55,096 nucleotides of DNA from Muribaculaceae bacterium. Its GTDB lineage: Bacteria; Bacteroidota; Bacteroidia; Bacteroidales; Muribaculaceae. This document shows positions 33,199 to 41,975 of this stretch, piece after piece. The stretch is taken from contig JAGBIJ010000042.1 in NCBI GenBank assembly GCA_017935045.1, positions 1 through 55,096 of the forward strand, in the 5' to 3' direction. The stretch's first letter is position 1, and every line of letters begins with the position of its first letter. Made by a program: the position numbers and the translations under genes. The notes beneath the pieces are model-generated. The model did not search any database, had not been told where the DNA came from, and was given only the letters and a program-made list of their open reading frames with translations.

Positions 33199-34305
33199 TC
33201 AGAGAATCTTTTCCCAGGCCTGCAGAAAGCGGTCGGCCACCACTCCGGCAGCGTTATGCCGCTCTACGAAGGCGCGCCCCTGCGAGGCCAGGCGTGTCAG
33301 CAGCGTGCGGTCGGTCACGAGCCGCTCTATCTGCGCGACTGCCTGTCCGGGTTCCGGAGTTACGTTGACTATGGGCCGCATCTTTTCTTCCCCGATAAAG
33401 TCGTAATACTCCGGTTCCGCTCCGCTCAGCGCCACTTTGCCCATGGCCATGGTCTGCAGCGCGTTGGTGGCCGGAGTATATGAATAGAGCTGATCGGCCA
33501 CGACATGGGCGCTCTCCAGCCGCCGCAGGTATTCATCCAGCGGCAGATCACGCGCCACGCCTACTTCACACAGTTCCGGATGCCGGCTCTCTACCTCTCT
33601 GGCCGCTTCAAGCAGCAGGTCGGTGCCTTTCATAATCTCCATCTCACTCTTTATGCCCACAAGGATGTTTACCTTCTCCGATACGCCCGGCATACTTTCC
33701 GACTGCCTGATGCGTGTCAGGTCCACAGGTATGCCGATGTATGTCAGTCTGTCGCCGAGATAGGGAGCCGATGCCACGTGGTATTCATAGAGCAGCGACA
33801 TGGCGGCATCCACATTCTCGTAGATAAACCGGCAGTGGTCTCCCATGCCGCCGTTGAGCCAACGGTATTCTATGCCGGGGGTGGCGCGGACGTAAGGAGT
33901 CTTTTCGGAGCCGATGCGGAACTCGGAATAGCGGAACAGGTCATCTTCCACGCATCCCTTGACAAACACAGGGTCGCTGCCGGCCAATGTCAGACCTATG
34001 GCGCCGTTGTTGCGCTTGAGCTCGCGGAAGAAATAGCGTATCTTCCCGGGACGCAGATGCAGGAAATTGGGGTTTATGATCTGCACCACATCGTAGCCTT
34101 TCAGCTTAGGCCAAAGGGCGAAAAGCTTGCCGAGGTAGCCGATGGCTCCGGCCATGCCGGGCCTGCGGCTGAGGTCTATGTCGCGGTCGGTCAGCATACA
34201 GCGGCTGCCGTCGCTGGCTACCGTCACTTCGTGGCCCCGGCGCCGCAGCTCGGCTGCCAGAGTGGCGTGGCAACCGGAATAATCGCCTGCAAAGAGAATT
34301 TTCAT
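33199..34305 (-). CDS. GT-B-type glycosyltransferase
   Basis: A 368-residue cytosolic enzyme of the two-Rossmann GT-B type. The N-terminal half starts MKILFAGDYSGCHATLAAEL with a glycine-poor acceptor loop. The C-terminal half has VNILVGIKSEMEIMKGTDLLLEAA and VVADQLYSYTPATNALQTMAMGKVALSG, corresponding to the donor-binding region of family 4-like enzymes, with Glu-Pro-Glu (AEPEYYD) in the usual E(x7)E region. The substrate is unknown. It is divergent from another glycosyltransferase through a palindromic 53-bp promoter region. Confidence 0.8.
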   Translation of the reverse strand: MKILFAGDYSGCHATLAAELRRRGHEVTVASDGSRCMLTDRDIDLSRRPGMAGAIGYLGKLFALWPKLKGYDVVQIINPNFLHLRPGKIRYFFRELKRNNGAIGLTLAGSDPVFVKGCVEDDLFRYSEFRIGSEKTPYVRATPGIEYRWLNGGMGDHCRFIYENVDAAMSLLYEYHVASAPYLGDRLTYIGIPVDLTRIRQSESMPGVSEKVNILVGIKSEMEIMKGTDLLLEAAREVESRHPELCEVGVARDLPLDEYLRRLESAHVVADQLYSYTPATNALQTMAMGKVALSGAEPEYYDFIGEEKMRPIVNVTPEPGQAVAQIERLVTDRTLLTRLASQGRAFVERHNAAGVVADRFLQAWEKIL

Positions 34306-34311
34306 GCCACA

Positions 34312-34348
34312 AAGTTAGTTATTTTTAAATAATTGGACTAACTTTGTA
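34312..34348. promoter_or_regulatory. Palindromic bidirectional promoter
   Basis: CAAAGTTAGT (34312-34321) and ACTAACTTTG (34339-34348) are a perfect 10-bp inverted repeat. Each arm contains a -7 box TAACTTTG, pointing outward in opposite directions, and each arm sits where the other promoter's -33 box should be (CTAA/TTAG, one mismatch). The start codons at 34305 and 34359 are only about 7 and 10 bp past their -7 boxes. Confidence 0.72.
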
Positions 34349-34358
34349 GCATACAAAT

Positions 34359-35291
34359 ATGCAGCAGCGATTTTCCATAGTGATACCGGTCTACAACCGT
34401 GCCCCGGTGCTTCCGCGCGTTCTCGACAGTGTGGCGGCCCAGACATGGCGTCCGCTTCATCTTATACTTGTGGACAATGCTTCTACCGACGCATCGGCCC
34501 GTGTGATGCGCGAGTGGGCGGCTGCCCACGCATGCGCCGATCTGGAAATCAGCCTGCTGACAGAATATGCCCACGGCGCGGCCGCCGCCCGTAACCGGGG
34601 TTTGCGCGAGGTGCGCAGCAGCTATATGCTGTTTTTCGACTCCGACGATGCGCTTGCTCCCGAGGCTGTCAGTCGCTATATGGCTGTGTTTCAATCTGAC
34701 AGCAGTGTGGATATTGTGTGTGCCGACTGTATGTATCATCCTATCGGGCGCCTTCCCCGCCTTGTCAGGGCACGCGGGGGCGCCTTGCTCGATACACATA
34801 TACACCACTGTCTGCTGCGTACACAGGCCTATGCCGTGCGTACAGAGCTGTTGCGCGAGGCCGGAGGATGGAACGAGCAGACCCGTATATGGGATGACTG
34901 GGAATTAGGAGTACGGCTTCTGCTGCGCAATCCGACAGTCAGGCTGGAGCATTTCGTAGCTGCCGACATATATGAATCGGAGGAATCGCTTACGGGTCGC
35001 TCATACAGTGAGAAAGCATTGTACTATGAAACTCCGATAAAAGCAGTCGAACAGGCTGCGCAGGCATCAGACCATCCGGCTGCCCGCAGAGTGATGGCTC
35101 TGATGTGCTACAGACGCATGATGCTGGCCGCTCTGTTCGCCCGCGAGGGCAGGGAAGACCTGGCTCTGCCGCTGCGGGACGAGGTGCTTGGAAACGTGTC
35201 TCGACGCATGGGGCTGCTGCTGCGGGCGGCTTACATATATATACGATGCGGAGGGCGTGGATTTGACAGAATCCTCTCTTTATTGTTGTGA
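34359..35291 (+). CDS. Family 2 glycosyltransferase
   Basis: A 310-residue GT-A enzyme: FSIVIPVYNRAPVLPRVLDS opens the fold, LILVDNASTDAS has the nucleotide-binding Asp residues, FFDSDDAL is the DxD metal motif, and IWDDWELGVRLLL carries the acceptor-side ED motif. The C-terminal ~80 residues are helical and basic. It is a lone gene, divergent from the GT-B enzyme; both may act on the same surface glycan (inference). The leader is only a few bases long. Confidence 0.9.
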   Translation: MQQRFSIVIPVYNRAPVLPRVLDSVAAQTWRPLHLILVDNASTDASARVMREWAAAHACADLEISLLTEYAHGAAAARNRGLREVRSSYMLFFDSDDALAPEAVSRYMAVFQSDSSVDIVCADCMYHPIGRLPRLVRARGGALLDTHIHHCLLRTQAYAVRTELLREAGGWNEQTRIWDDWELGVRLLLRNPTVRLEHFVAADIYESEESLTGRSYSEKALYYETPIKAVEQAAQASDHPAARRVMALMCYRRMMLAALFAREGREDLALPLRDEVLGNVSRRMGLLLRAAYIYIRCGGRGFDRILSLLL

Positions 35292-35302
35292 CCGCCGCTG
35301 TG

Positions 35303-36307
35303 TCAGCGCACGTAGTGCCGCCGTACGGTGCCGTCGGTCATGCGCAGCAGATATATTCCCGGCGTGAGGCGGCCTGATTTCAATCGGTCGGGGTTCAGGC
35401 TCAGGCCGGAGAGGGTGTACAGTTGTGTCACACCCGCTTCGCCGGCATCAGTAAGAGAAGCGGATGTAAACTGGTCGGCTATCAACTGCACTGTGTTGGC
35501 ATCGGATTTCAGGTCTATACGTACCAGCGCCTTATCGCCGGCCCTGAGTTGATAATTAGGCTGCGGGACCGTCGCGGAATATCCGAAAGCGGCGTAAGTA
35601 TTTGTACCATAGACAAGACGGAAAGACTGTCCGCTGATAAAGTGGTGGCGTGTGCTGCTTTCCGGACCGAACAGCAGAGCCGGCACATCGTATCCTGTAG
35701 TCTGGAAACTTACTTTGAATCCGTCGGGGGGCAGTATTACGAATCCCTGATAGATTCCTTCGGAAATCTCAGGAATCGTCAGCGCCTGGCTGTCGGAGGT
35801 CAGCAGATACATGGCGGGGGGATATAACTTGGTATCGGCATCGCTTACCGGTTCGTAGGTAAACAGCTGGCAGTGGGATTTTGTAGTAAGCTGGTCAAAG
35901 TAATATATATTATAAGTGCCGTCCGGCACGGATATGTATTTTCCCGGATCGGTTGTGGCGCTCAGCGGATTGAAATATTGTATAAGCGGCGGATTTGCAG
36001 CCTCGGTGTCGTAACTGTACCATGTCATCTGCCACTGTGAAGAGGGTTCGTTTATTTTTGAATCGGGCGCAAGAAAATTGAATCCGCCTCCGGTTACTGT
36101 CACATCGCGCGCTACGTAGCCGCCCTCGAATGCAGACATGGGAGTGGGTGTCGCCGGGATCCGGCTGTCAGAAGACCGGACATAGAGCTGAGGCGTAAGA
36201 TTTCCGTTGAGTGTCGTGAGCGAGTCCGGTATCAGTATGGGAGAATCGGCGTACGCGTGAATGAAAGCTGCCATACACAGCAGTATGAGGAAGAAACGTG
36301 TTTTCAT
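35303..36307 (-). CDS. Secreted protein with T9SS-like C-terminal tail
   Basis: A 334-residue protein with a signal peptide (KTRFFLILLCMAAFIHAYA) and a beta-rich body without recognised domain (includes DGTYNIYYFDQLTTKS and YQGFVILPPDGFKVSF). The last ~40 residues, LYTLSGLSLNPDRLKSGRL, then TPGIYLLRMTDGTVRRHYVR, resemble the type A sorting domain of type IX secretion (the pattern V/LYxxxG ... L..GIYl..). It is probably surface-displayed or secreted. Last gene of the nnr operon, 46 bp after DUF4105. Confidence 0.75.
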   Translation of the reverse strand: MKTRFFLILLCMAAFIHAYADSPILIPDSLTTLNGNLTPQLYVRSSDSRIPATPTPMSAFEGGYVARDVTVTGGGFNFLAPDSKINEPSSQWQMTWYSYDTEAANPPLIQYFNPLSATTDPGKYISVPDGTYNIYYFDQLTTKSHCQLFTYEPVSDADTKLYPPAMYLLTSDSQALTIPEISEGIYQGFVILPPDGFKVSFQTTGYDVPALLFGPESSTRHHFISGQSFRLVYGTNTYAAFGYSATVPQPNYQLRAGDKALVRIDLKSDANTVQLIADQFTSASLTDAGEAGVTQLYTLSGLSLNPDRLKSGRLTPGIYLLRMTDGTVRRHYVR

Positions 36308-36338
36308 AGTCTGTCTTTTTGTTTATAACGGACAGACT
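36308..36338. repeat. Inverted repeat in the leader of the secreted-protein gene
   Basis: AGTCTGTC (36308-36315) and GACAGACT (36331-36338) are perfect 8-bp arms with a 15-nt spacer, immediately upstream of the start codon at 36307. No T-run follows, so a translation-control hairpin or operator is more likely than a terminator. Confidence 0.45.
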
Positions 36339-36353
36339 TCTGCGTAGGTTCAT

Positions 36354-37493
36354 TCAGGTACGTATAAACGGTCGCCGGAACCATCGTGGCGGCATACAGA
36401 GCAGCATCGTGGCGCCCATCAGCGGAAACAGGGCGGCATTGGTGGACTGGGGCAGTATCGGCCATGCCAGCAGCAGAATACCGGTTGCTGCGCCGCCAGC
36501 GGTCAGCAGACAGCGATTGAATCGGTTAGGCCCCAGCCATATAGTGGCGGCAGCTATGAGCCACAGCGGATTGAGCCACCAGCCGAGCAGATTGGGCGAT
36601 GTACCCTCATGATCAGAAGCGAAGATTAAGAAGAATACCAGAGAGCCTGCCAATCCGAGCAGTAAGAACCAGAGGCTGCGCAGCCACGTCATCCGTATTC
36701 CGCAGAACAGGCAGACGGCGATGGCGACGGCAACCGTCCAGCATACGAACAGCGGACTCAGATACCACGGGGTAGGCGGCTGACGCCTGTCTCCGCAGCC
36801 CTCTACAAGAGTCTGACTCGGCCCGTAGTGGCGCAGCAGCTCCATAGGTACGAACATGGTCTGCCGCAGGCTTATGGGACGGTCTATCGCGCTTCCCAGC
36901 GCCACGTCGATGCCTAACTGATACCAGGGATATCCTTCGTTGTACCGCTCTATCAGTCTGCGGTAAGTGAGATTTGTCTGAGTGCCGGAGGGCAGCGCGT
37001 CGGGAGCCACCGCATCAATATGGTCAAGGATGCGGGTGGAACAGTTGTTGGAGAAATAGCGGTAGCGGTAACTGCGGTTCTCTGGCAGGAGGTCGTTCTG
37101 CAGACGCTCGTACAGAACCGCAGCCTGCGATTGCGTAAGATTGAGGGGCTGCTCGTCTACACGGCGTCCCTGCACATAATAAGAGTTGAGGAACCAGTCA
37201 GTGGGCGCCACGTCTACGAAATAATCTGTCTCGCCCTTGACGAAACGGTAGATAAAGTTGGGCGCGGCATAATCGAAGACGCCGTAGTTATAGACTTCGT
37301 CTACCGGTTTTCCGGCCAGATTACCCTTGATTCGCAGCGCTTCATGTCCGTATAGCTCAAAAATCTCGGCTCCGGGAGAGCATGTCAGCAGGCTGACACG
37401 CAATGAATCTGGGGCTTGCGACGGCTGCGGACAGGCATACAGGCAGCCTGCCAGGGCGACGAGCAGAGTCAATATGTGACGCAATAGGCTCAC
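36354..37493 (-). CDS. DUF4105 membrane protein
   Basis: A 379-residue protein: signal or anchor at the N-terminus, a DUF4105 domain (about 25-200; SLLTCSPGAEIFELYGHEALRI, NYGVFDYAAPNFIYRFVKGETDYFV, YFSNNCSTRILD), then four to five transmembrane segments in the last 140 residues. The conserved GHEALRI and NNCSTRI motifs (His, Asn-Cys) are reminiscent of a cysteine-hydrolase-like active site, but the activity is not established. It overlaps the DUF4831 gene by ATGA (37490-37493). Confidence 0.85.
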   Translation of the reverse strand: MSLLRHILTLLVALAGCLYACPQPSQAPDSLRVSLLTCSPGAEIFELYGHEALRIKGNLAGKPVDEVYNYGVFDYAAPNFIYRFVKGETDYFVDVAPTDWFLNSYYVQGRRVDEQPLNLTQSQAAVLYERLQNDLLPENRSYRYRYFSNNCSTRILDHIDAVAPDALPSGTQTNLTYRRLIERYNEGYPWYQLGIDVALGSAIDRPISLRQTMFVPMELLRHYGPSQTLVEGCGDRRQPPTPWYLSPLFVCWTVAVAIAVCLFCGIRMTWLRSLWFLLLGLAGSLVFFLIFASDHEGTSPNLLGWWLNPLWLIAAATIWLGPNRFNRCLLTAGGAATGILLLAWPILPQSTNAALFPLMGATMLLCMPPRWFRRPFIRT

Positions 37494-38575
37494 TTGATGG
37501 TCTCTATCTCCAGCAATGCACCGGTCACAGGGTCAAATGTCGCTGCCGACGGCGCCTTTTTGTCGGTAAAGAGCTTGGGGTCGAGGGCGAAAGGCTTGCC
37601 GAACTGACCGAAACTCAGCTCGCTCTCATACATCTTTTTGCCGCGCCATACAATCTCGACCTTGGCCGGCGCCGGCATATTGTACATCACGCCGTCGCGG
37701 GGCAGCTCCTTGGGTTCTCCCTTGACATTCAGAGGCCACTCCGGTTCTTCCGGTTGTCCGATACTCAGATACAGCGGCTCGCCGGCATAGCTGTCGGCGT
37801 CCTGCAGACCCGCCGCCGGGCTGAGCCGGCATACTACGGTGCGCGACGGCTGGGATATGGAGTCCGGCACCAGGCTGTAGCTCGCGGCTGCGTTGCCGGT
37901 ATACGTGTATCCGGTAAAAGCGCGGACCATAGCCTCCTCCTGCTGTTGCAGGCTCTGGAGCATCAGCTCCAGCTGGCGCCCGTCGGCCGGCATCGTCTCC
38001 GCCGTTCCGCGTGACAGGCTCAGGCGGCTTTCGCGTATCTCCATGATTGTCTGCGCCAGCATCTCGGCGCGGCGCGCCGACGATTGCGAGGATAGAAAGT
38101 CGGCATCCACATATTGCAGATATTCATCCATGTCCGGTTCCCTGCTGTTGACCGCCACAGGCGCGGCCTCCGGTTTCGGAGCTTCGGCCTCCTTGTTTAT
38201 GGCCAGCAGCATGCCGTCGGCATCGACGCACACCTGCGTCAGAGCGCCTGGCTTGAGCTGCATCACATATTTGCGTCCTCCCGGCACACCATAGGTCGTT
38301 ACCTCTACCGCGTCTATCTCCGCGGTAAGCGATGGCGCGGAAATTATGTCGGTCTGGCCTAAGTATCGGGAGGCATATTGACGGTATGGTCCCGGCACGC
38401 TCTTTACCAGCGTAGCCTCCACATTTATGCGCAGCGCGGTCTGGGGCAGCGCGTAGGCTATGCCGTAGTCGGTATTCTTATCGGCTGAAAGCAGACGTGT
38501 CTGTTGTGCGGAGGCGCAGATGCAACCGGCGGCGCCGAGCAGACAGATCGCTGTGATTTTGCTTAAGATTCTCAT
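37490..38575 (-). CDS. DUF4831 secreted protein
   Basis: A 361-residue exported protein with a signal peptide (MRILSKITAICLLGAAGCICASA). The body matches DUF4831 as I know it: YALPQTALRINVEATLVKSVPGPYRQYASRYLG near the start and long alternating beta/helix regions after it; there is a Glu/Pro-rich insert at about 130-150. Function unknown, Bacteroidetes-restricted. It sits 16 bp after the NAD(P)HX repair gene and is translationally coupled to DUF4105. Confidence 0.85.
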   Translation of the reverse strand: MRILSKITAICLLGAAGCICASAQQTRLLSADKNTDYGIAYALPQTALRINVEATLVKSVPGPYRQYASRYLGQTDIISAPSLTAEIDAVEVTTYGVPGGRKYVMQLKPGALTQVCVDADGMLLAINKEAEAPKPEAAPVAVNSREPDMDEYLQYVDADFLSSQSSARRAEMLAQTIMEIRESRLSLSRGTAETMPADGRQLELMLQSLQQQEEAMVRAFTGYTYTGNAAASYSLVPDSISQPSRTVVCRLSPAAGLQDADSYAGEPLYLSIGQPEEPEWPLNVKGEPKELPRDGVMYNMPAPAKVEIVWRGKKMYESELSFGQFGKPFALDPKLFTDKKAPSAATFDPVTGALLEIETIK

Positions 38576-38591
38576 AATGATTCTGCTTGGA

Positions 38592-40106
38592 TTATGCCAT
38601 TACTTCTTTTATGGCGAGGGGGAGATGGTCTATGATGTCGGAGGCAGTCATGCCGTATTCTCCCAGTTTGGCGGCGGCCATGTCGCCGGCCAGACCGTGG
38701 ATATATACGCCTACAGTGGCTGCCAGCTCGGGCTTATAGCCTTGCGCTATAAATGAGGTAATCACTCCGGTCAGCACATCGCCGCTTCCGGCGGTGGCCA
38801 TACCCGGATTACCGGTAGAGTTGATATAAACTTTGCCGTCGGGGCGCACGACAGATGTGTAATGCCCTTTCAGCACGATTATGATATTGTAATACTGAGC
38901 CATGTCTATGGCTTTGCGCAGACGCTCCTCGTCGGTGGAATGTTCGCCGAAGAGGCGGTCGAACTCGCCCTTGTGCGGAGTGATTATGCTCATGGTCGGA
39001 ATCATCGACAGCAGGGTAGGGCGCTTGGCTATGCAGTTGAGGGCGTCGGCATCAAGCACCAGCGGCTCGCCTACGTTCTTGACAAGCCCCTCAAGAGCGT
39101 TGACGGTATCGTCATACGTGCCTATGCCCGGGCCTGCGGCCACACCTTTGTGGCGGTGATGCAGACGCATGTCGGTAATGATGCGGTCATTTTTGTCCGG
39201 TTCAAACATAGCCTCGCATACCGACTGCTGTACTATCTCCATGCCGCAGCGGGCCGAGTGTACCGTCACGAGGCCTGCGCCGGACCGCATGGCGGCACGG
39301 GCGCACATGACGGCCGCACCCATCATGCCCATGGAGCCGGCCATGATGATGCACGACCCGAAATCGCGTTTCGCCGCAAACAGCGGGCGCGGCTTGAGCA
39401 CATGTCTCACATTGCGGGCCTCGCACAGATAGAAACTGGCCGGCGTGGAGCGTATCTTCTGCGTATCCTGCTCGATATCGAGTACTTTCCATTCGCCCAC
39501 CATTTCGGCCTGTTCCTCAAAGAAGAAAGCCAGCCGCGGAAAGGAGATGGCCAGTGTCAGACGCGCGTGAATCATGTCGCGGCGGTTGGTCGCCGCGTTC
39601 CATTCGCCGAACATGCCCGACGGCACGTCGATGGAGATGGTATATGCCTTGCTTTCGTTGATATATCTTACCAGCGACATGAAGCCGCCCTGCAGCGGTT
39701 CGCGCAGACCGGAGCCGAAAAGGCCGTCAAGCACTACGTCGCCATCGCTCAGATAGGGAGGCGTGAAGTCGCGGGTTACCTCGGTAAAATCCACGCCGTC
39801 CATAGCGATGAGCCGCTTGCGCTGTTCGGCGCAGTCGTGCGACAGACTGTTCTTCACATTGAAGAGAAATATCTCCACACTCTTGTATCCCTGCTCTATG
39901 AGCATGCGGGCCGCGCCCAGGGCATCGCCTCCGTTGTTGCCCGGGCCGGCGATTACCACTATGCGCTGCGAGGGAAGAAAGCGCGACACTATCTCGCAGC
40001 TTATGGCGTTGGCCGCGCGCTCCATCAGCTCTATAGAGTCTATCTTCTGCGCCTCACAAGTGGCGCGGTCTATATCTTTGATTACGTCAGATGCAAAAAT
40101 CTTCAT
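38592..40106 (-). CDS. nnr: Bifunctional NAD(P)H-hydrate epimerase/dehydratase
   Basis: A 504-residue metabolite-repair enzyme. The N-terminal YjeF_N domain (AGPGNNGGDALGAARMLIEQG, about 52-72) epimerises damaged NAD(P)HX. The C-terminal ADP-dependent dehydratase domain (AAGPGIGTYDD, ITPHKGEFDRLFG, STGNPGMATAGSGDVLTGVI) restores NAD(P)H. Both active-site regions look intact and the length is normal for the fused form. First gene of an operon with DUF4831, DUF4105 and a secreted protein, from a full-consensus promoter. Confidence 0.96.
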   Translation of the reverse strand: MKIFASDVIKDIDRATCEAQKIDSIELMERAANAISCEIVSRFLPSQRIVVIAGPGNNGGDALGAARMLIEQGYKSVEIFLFNVKNSLSHDCAEQRKRLIAMDGVDFTEVTRDFTPPYLSDGDVVLDGLFGSGLREPLQGGFMSLVRYINESKAYTISIDVPSGMFGEWNAATNRRDMIHARLTLAISFPRLAFFFEEQAEMVGEWKVLDIEQDTQKIRSTPASFYLCEARNVRHVLKPRPLFAAKRDFGSCIIMAGSMGMMGAAVMCARAAMRSGAGLVTVHSARCGMEIVQQSVCEAMFEPDKNDRIITDMRLHHRHKGVAAGPGIGTYDDTVNALEGLVKNVGEPLVLDADALNCIAKRPTLLSMIPTMSIITPHKGEFDRLFGEHSTDEERLRKAIDMAQYYNIIIVLKGHYTSVVRPDGKVYINSTGNPGMATAGSGDVLTGVITSFIAQGYKPELAATVGVYIHGLAGDMAAAKLGEYGMTASDIIDHLPLAIKEVMA

Positions 40107-40184
40107 TGTACGGACTGTGCGGAATCCGGCCGTTGCGGTTCAAGTCATACTGCGGCAGAACCGGATTCCCGATGTTATAGTTTG

Positions 40185-40216
40185 CAAAGTTACGGCTTCT
40201 GCCTCAAAATTCCAAA
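40185..40216 (-). promoter_or_regulatory. Promoter of the nnr operon
   Basis: Minus-strand TAACTTTG (CAAAGTTA, 40185-40192) and TTTG (CAAA, 40213-40216) are 20 bp apart. The leader is about 75 nt. Confidence 0.8.
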
Positions 40217-40225
40217 CTTTCAGCC

Positions 40226-40253
40226 CTGCTTTTTGATAACTGCTTTTTGATAA
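40226..40253. repeat. Perfect 14-bp tandem duplication beside the nnr promoter
   Basis: CTGCTTTTTGATAA occurs twice back to back (40226-40239 and 40240-40253), 10 bp upstream of the nnr -33 box. It could be a pair of activator or repressor sites on one face of the helix, or simple slippage. Confidence 0.6.
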
Positions 40254-40519
40254 ATCACATTCGGGGAAGGCTGGCGGGAGGCCTGGATAACAGTTGCGAT
40301 AATAGAATAGTTGCCGTGATTTTTTTCTGCGGAAGATGATTATTGCATAGTATTGTCGGGATATGCCGCCTTTTTGCAGCAAAATATGTTTTAGCGCCGA
40401 CTGCTAAACTTGAAGCCCGGCGGAAAGTCAGACAGTTGGTTGTAAGATAGTTGGCTGCGCCTTGGTTATTCGGTTATACACCCCGGGTATGTTAATTGAT
40501 GTTAAATATAGCGATCTGA
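40254..40519. other. Intergenic stretch before the RiPP cluster
   Basis: No gene is seen in this AT-rich divergent gap between nnr and the radical SAM maturase. The only supported signal toward the right is the promoter beginning at 40520. Confidence 0.5.
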
Positions 40520-40551
40520 TTTGGTTGTTCGCCTAAAGATTGTTAAATTAG
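40520..40551 (+). promoter_or_regulatory. Candidate promoter of the RiPP operon
   Basis: TTTG (40520-40523) and TAAATTAG (40544-40551; one mismatch to TAnnTTTG) are 20 bp apart, leaving a leader of about 60 nt before the ATG at 40620. The leader holds a tiny frame (40588-40605, MKVKY) of unknown meaning. Confidence 0.5.
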
Positions 40552-40619
40552 TGCCGTGCTTAGTATGATGTAAGGTAAAAAATCCTTATGAAAGTTAAAT
40601 ATTGATTTGCCCGAATAAT

Positions 40620-41804
40620 ATGAAAGTAAGCAAGTATATAAGCAGTATACGCATATCAGGAGATATGTGGTTGTTTTATGGAGCCTTAAATGACGCTTTT
40701 GTTTGTGTCTCGACAAGTTCGCTCAAATCAAATGATAAAGAATCGGTATTGGATGTTTCAGGTAGGTTAAGGGATGATTTTATTAAGGCAGGGATTCTTG
40801 TGGATTCTAATTATGATGAAATTTCAGAGTTAGGAAAAATAATTAAGCAAGTAGATGAAGATGACGCGCTTTTGCAATTAACAGTTAATCCGACAATTAA
40901 TTGCAATTTCAAATGCTGGTATTGCTATGAGGATCATGTGACAGGATCTAAAATGGAGGAAAATACCAGGAAAGCCGTTGTCTTATATGTTCAGAACTAT
41001 CTCCGGAATCATGATACTGCCAAAAAGTTTGCGCTGTCATTTTTTGGAGGCGAGCCGCTGCTTTATTTCGACAATGTTGTGAAGCCACTTGTGAAAGAGT
41101 GTTCTGTTGTTTGCTCCGCACTCGGAGTTGACATGAGCGTGCATTTCACAACCAACGGATATCTCCTGACTGAAAACATTATCGGCTTTCTGAAGAATTA
41201 TAATTGTAGCTTTCAGATTACTTTAGACGGAGCAAAGGATTGCCACGACCGAGTCCGTTTCCCTAAGGCTGGCATTGGCAGCTACGATAAAATATTGTCT
41301 AATATTGAATTGTCGGTAGCTAACGAATGTTTAGCAATTGTCAGAATTAATTACACCACGGAGAATATTTGTTCGTTAGGGAGAATTATTGATGACTTAA
41401 AATTTTTATCCGACGAAGAAAAGAAATATTTACGGGTCGATTTTCAACGTGTCTGGCAAGATATGTCTCCTGAGCGAGAAGGTAATATAGCCGATTTAAT
41501 CTCGGAGTATCTTTTGCAATGCGTTAACAATGGAATCAACGCGACATCTCATTATGCGTTGGATATGGTTCGTTCCTCATGCTACGGAGATAAGAAGAAT
41601 TATCTGTTGGTGAATTTCAATGGAGACTTATACAAGTGTACCGCTCGGAATTTTGCCAAGACTCCGGCGATTGGGAAATTACGCTTAGATGGCACAGCTG
41701 CCTGGAATGAAGATATTCGCAAAATAAGAGATAACATCAAGTTGACTAAAGAGGTCTGCCGGGAATGTAAAATAGCGCCTTTATGCGCAGGTGGATGCAG
41801 GTAA
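40620..41804 (+). CDS. Radical SAM/SPASM peptide maturase, ending at an in-frame TAA
   Basis: Radical SAM enzymes of this type cross-link or epimerise residues in a ribosomal peptide. The cluster motif is CNFKCWYC (Cys 95, 99, 102), followed by SFFGGEPLLYF; the C-terminal SPASM region shows SSCYGDKKNY, DLYKCTARN and CRECKIAPLCAGGCR. The frame stops at TAA 41802-41804, right after GGCR, where the family continues with a Gln-rich segment and a last Cys. Translating onward gives 53 more family-like residues to 41966. The truncated product is 394 residues, the full one about 448. The start is ATG 40620, with a TTG at 40602 as alternative. First gene of the RiPP cluster. Confidence 0.88.
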   Translation: MKVSKYISSIRISGDMWLFYGALNDAFVCVSTSSLKSNDKESVLDVSGRLRDDFIKAGILVDSNYDEISELGKIIKQVDEDDALLQLTVNPTINCNFKCWYCYEDHVTGSKMEENTRKAVVLYVQNYLRNHDTAKKFALSFFGGEPLLYFDNVVKPLVKECSVVCSALGVDMSVHFTTNGYLLTENIIGFLKNYNCSFQITLDGAKDCHDRVRFPKAGIGSYDKILSNIELSVANECLAIVRINYTTENICSLGRIIDDLKFLSDEEKKYLRVDFQRVWQDMSPEREGNIADLISEYLLQCVNNGINATSHYALDMVRSSCYGDKKNYLLVNFNGDLYKCTARNFAKTPAIGKLRLDGTAAWNEDIRKIRDNIKLTKEVCRECKIAPLCAGGCR

Positions 41805-41966
41805 AAGGCGTTGGAAAACATCAATAGCGATGGTTGCATGTATCATTATGATGAGGCGGCAAAAGATCAATTAGTTCTTGATCGGTTCGAATATCGGTAT
41901 TTAGCTCATAAAATGCAACATTTTTATAAGTGCCATTCGAGAGGCAATGGTCTCGGAAAATTGTAA
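41802..41966 (+). pseudogene. C-terminal remainder of the maturase beyond the stop
   Basis: In the same frame as the maturase, this stretch reads KALENINSDGCMYHYDEAA and on to a second stop (41964-41966) with no other interruption. ALEN ... DGC right after CAGGCR is how SPASM maturases usually end, and the Cys in SDGC would be a ligand of an auxiliary cluster. A single C-to-T change (CAA to TAA) explains the break. It ends 9 bp before the precursor gene, a normal operon gap. Confidence 0.78.
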
Positions 41967-41975
41967 TTTAATCTT

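Noticed and set aside
38862-40250. Long open frame (462 codons) on the plus strand
   Set aside because: It is antisense to nnr, which has clear catalytic motifs and a promoter. The translated product is His/Arg/Ala-rich with no domain.
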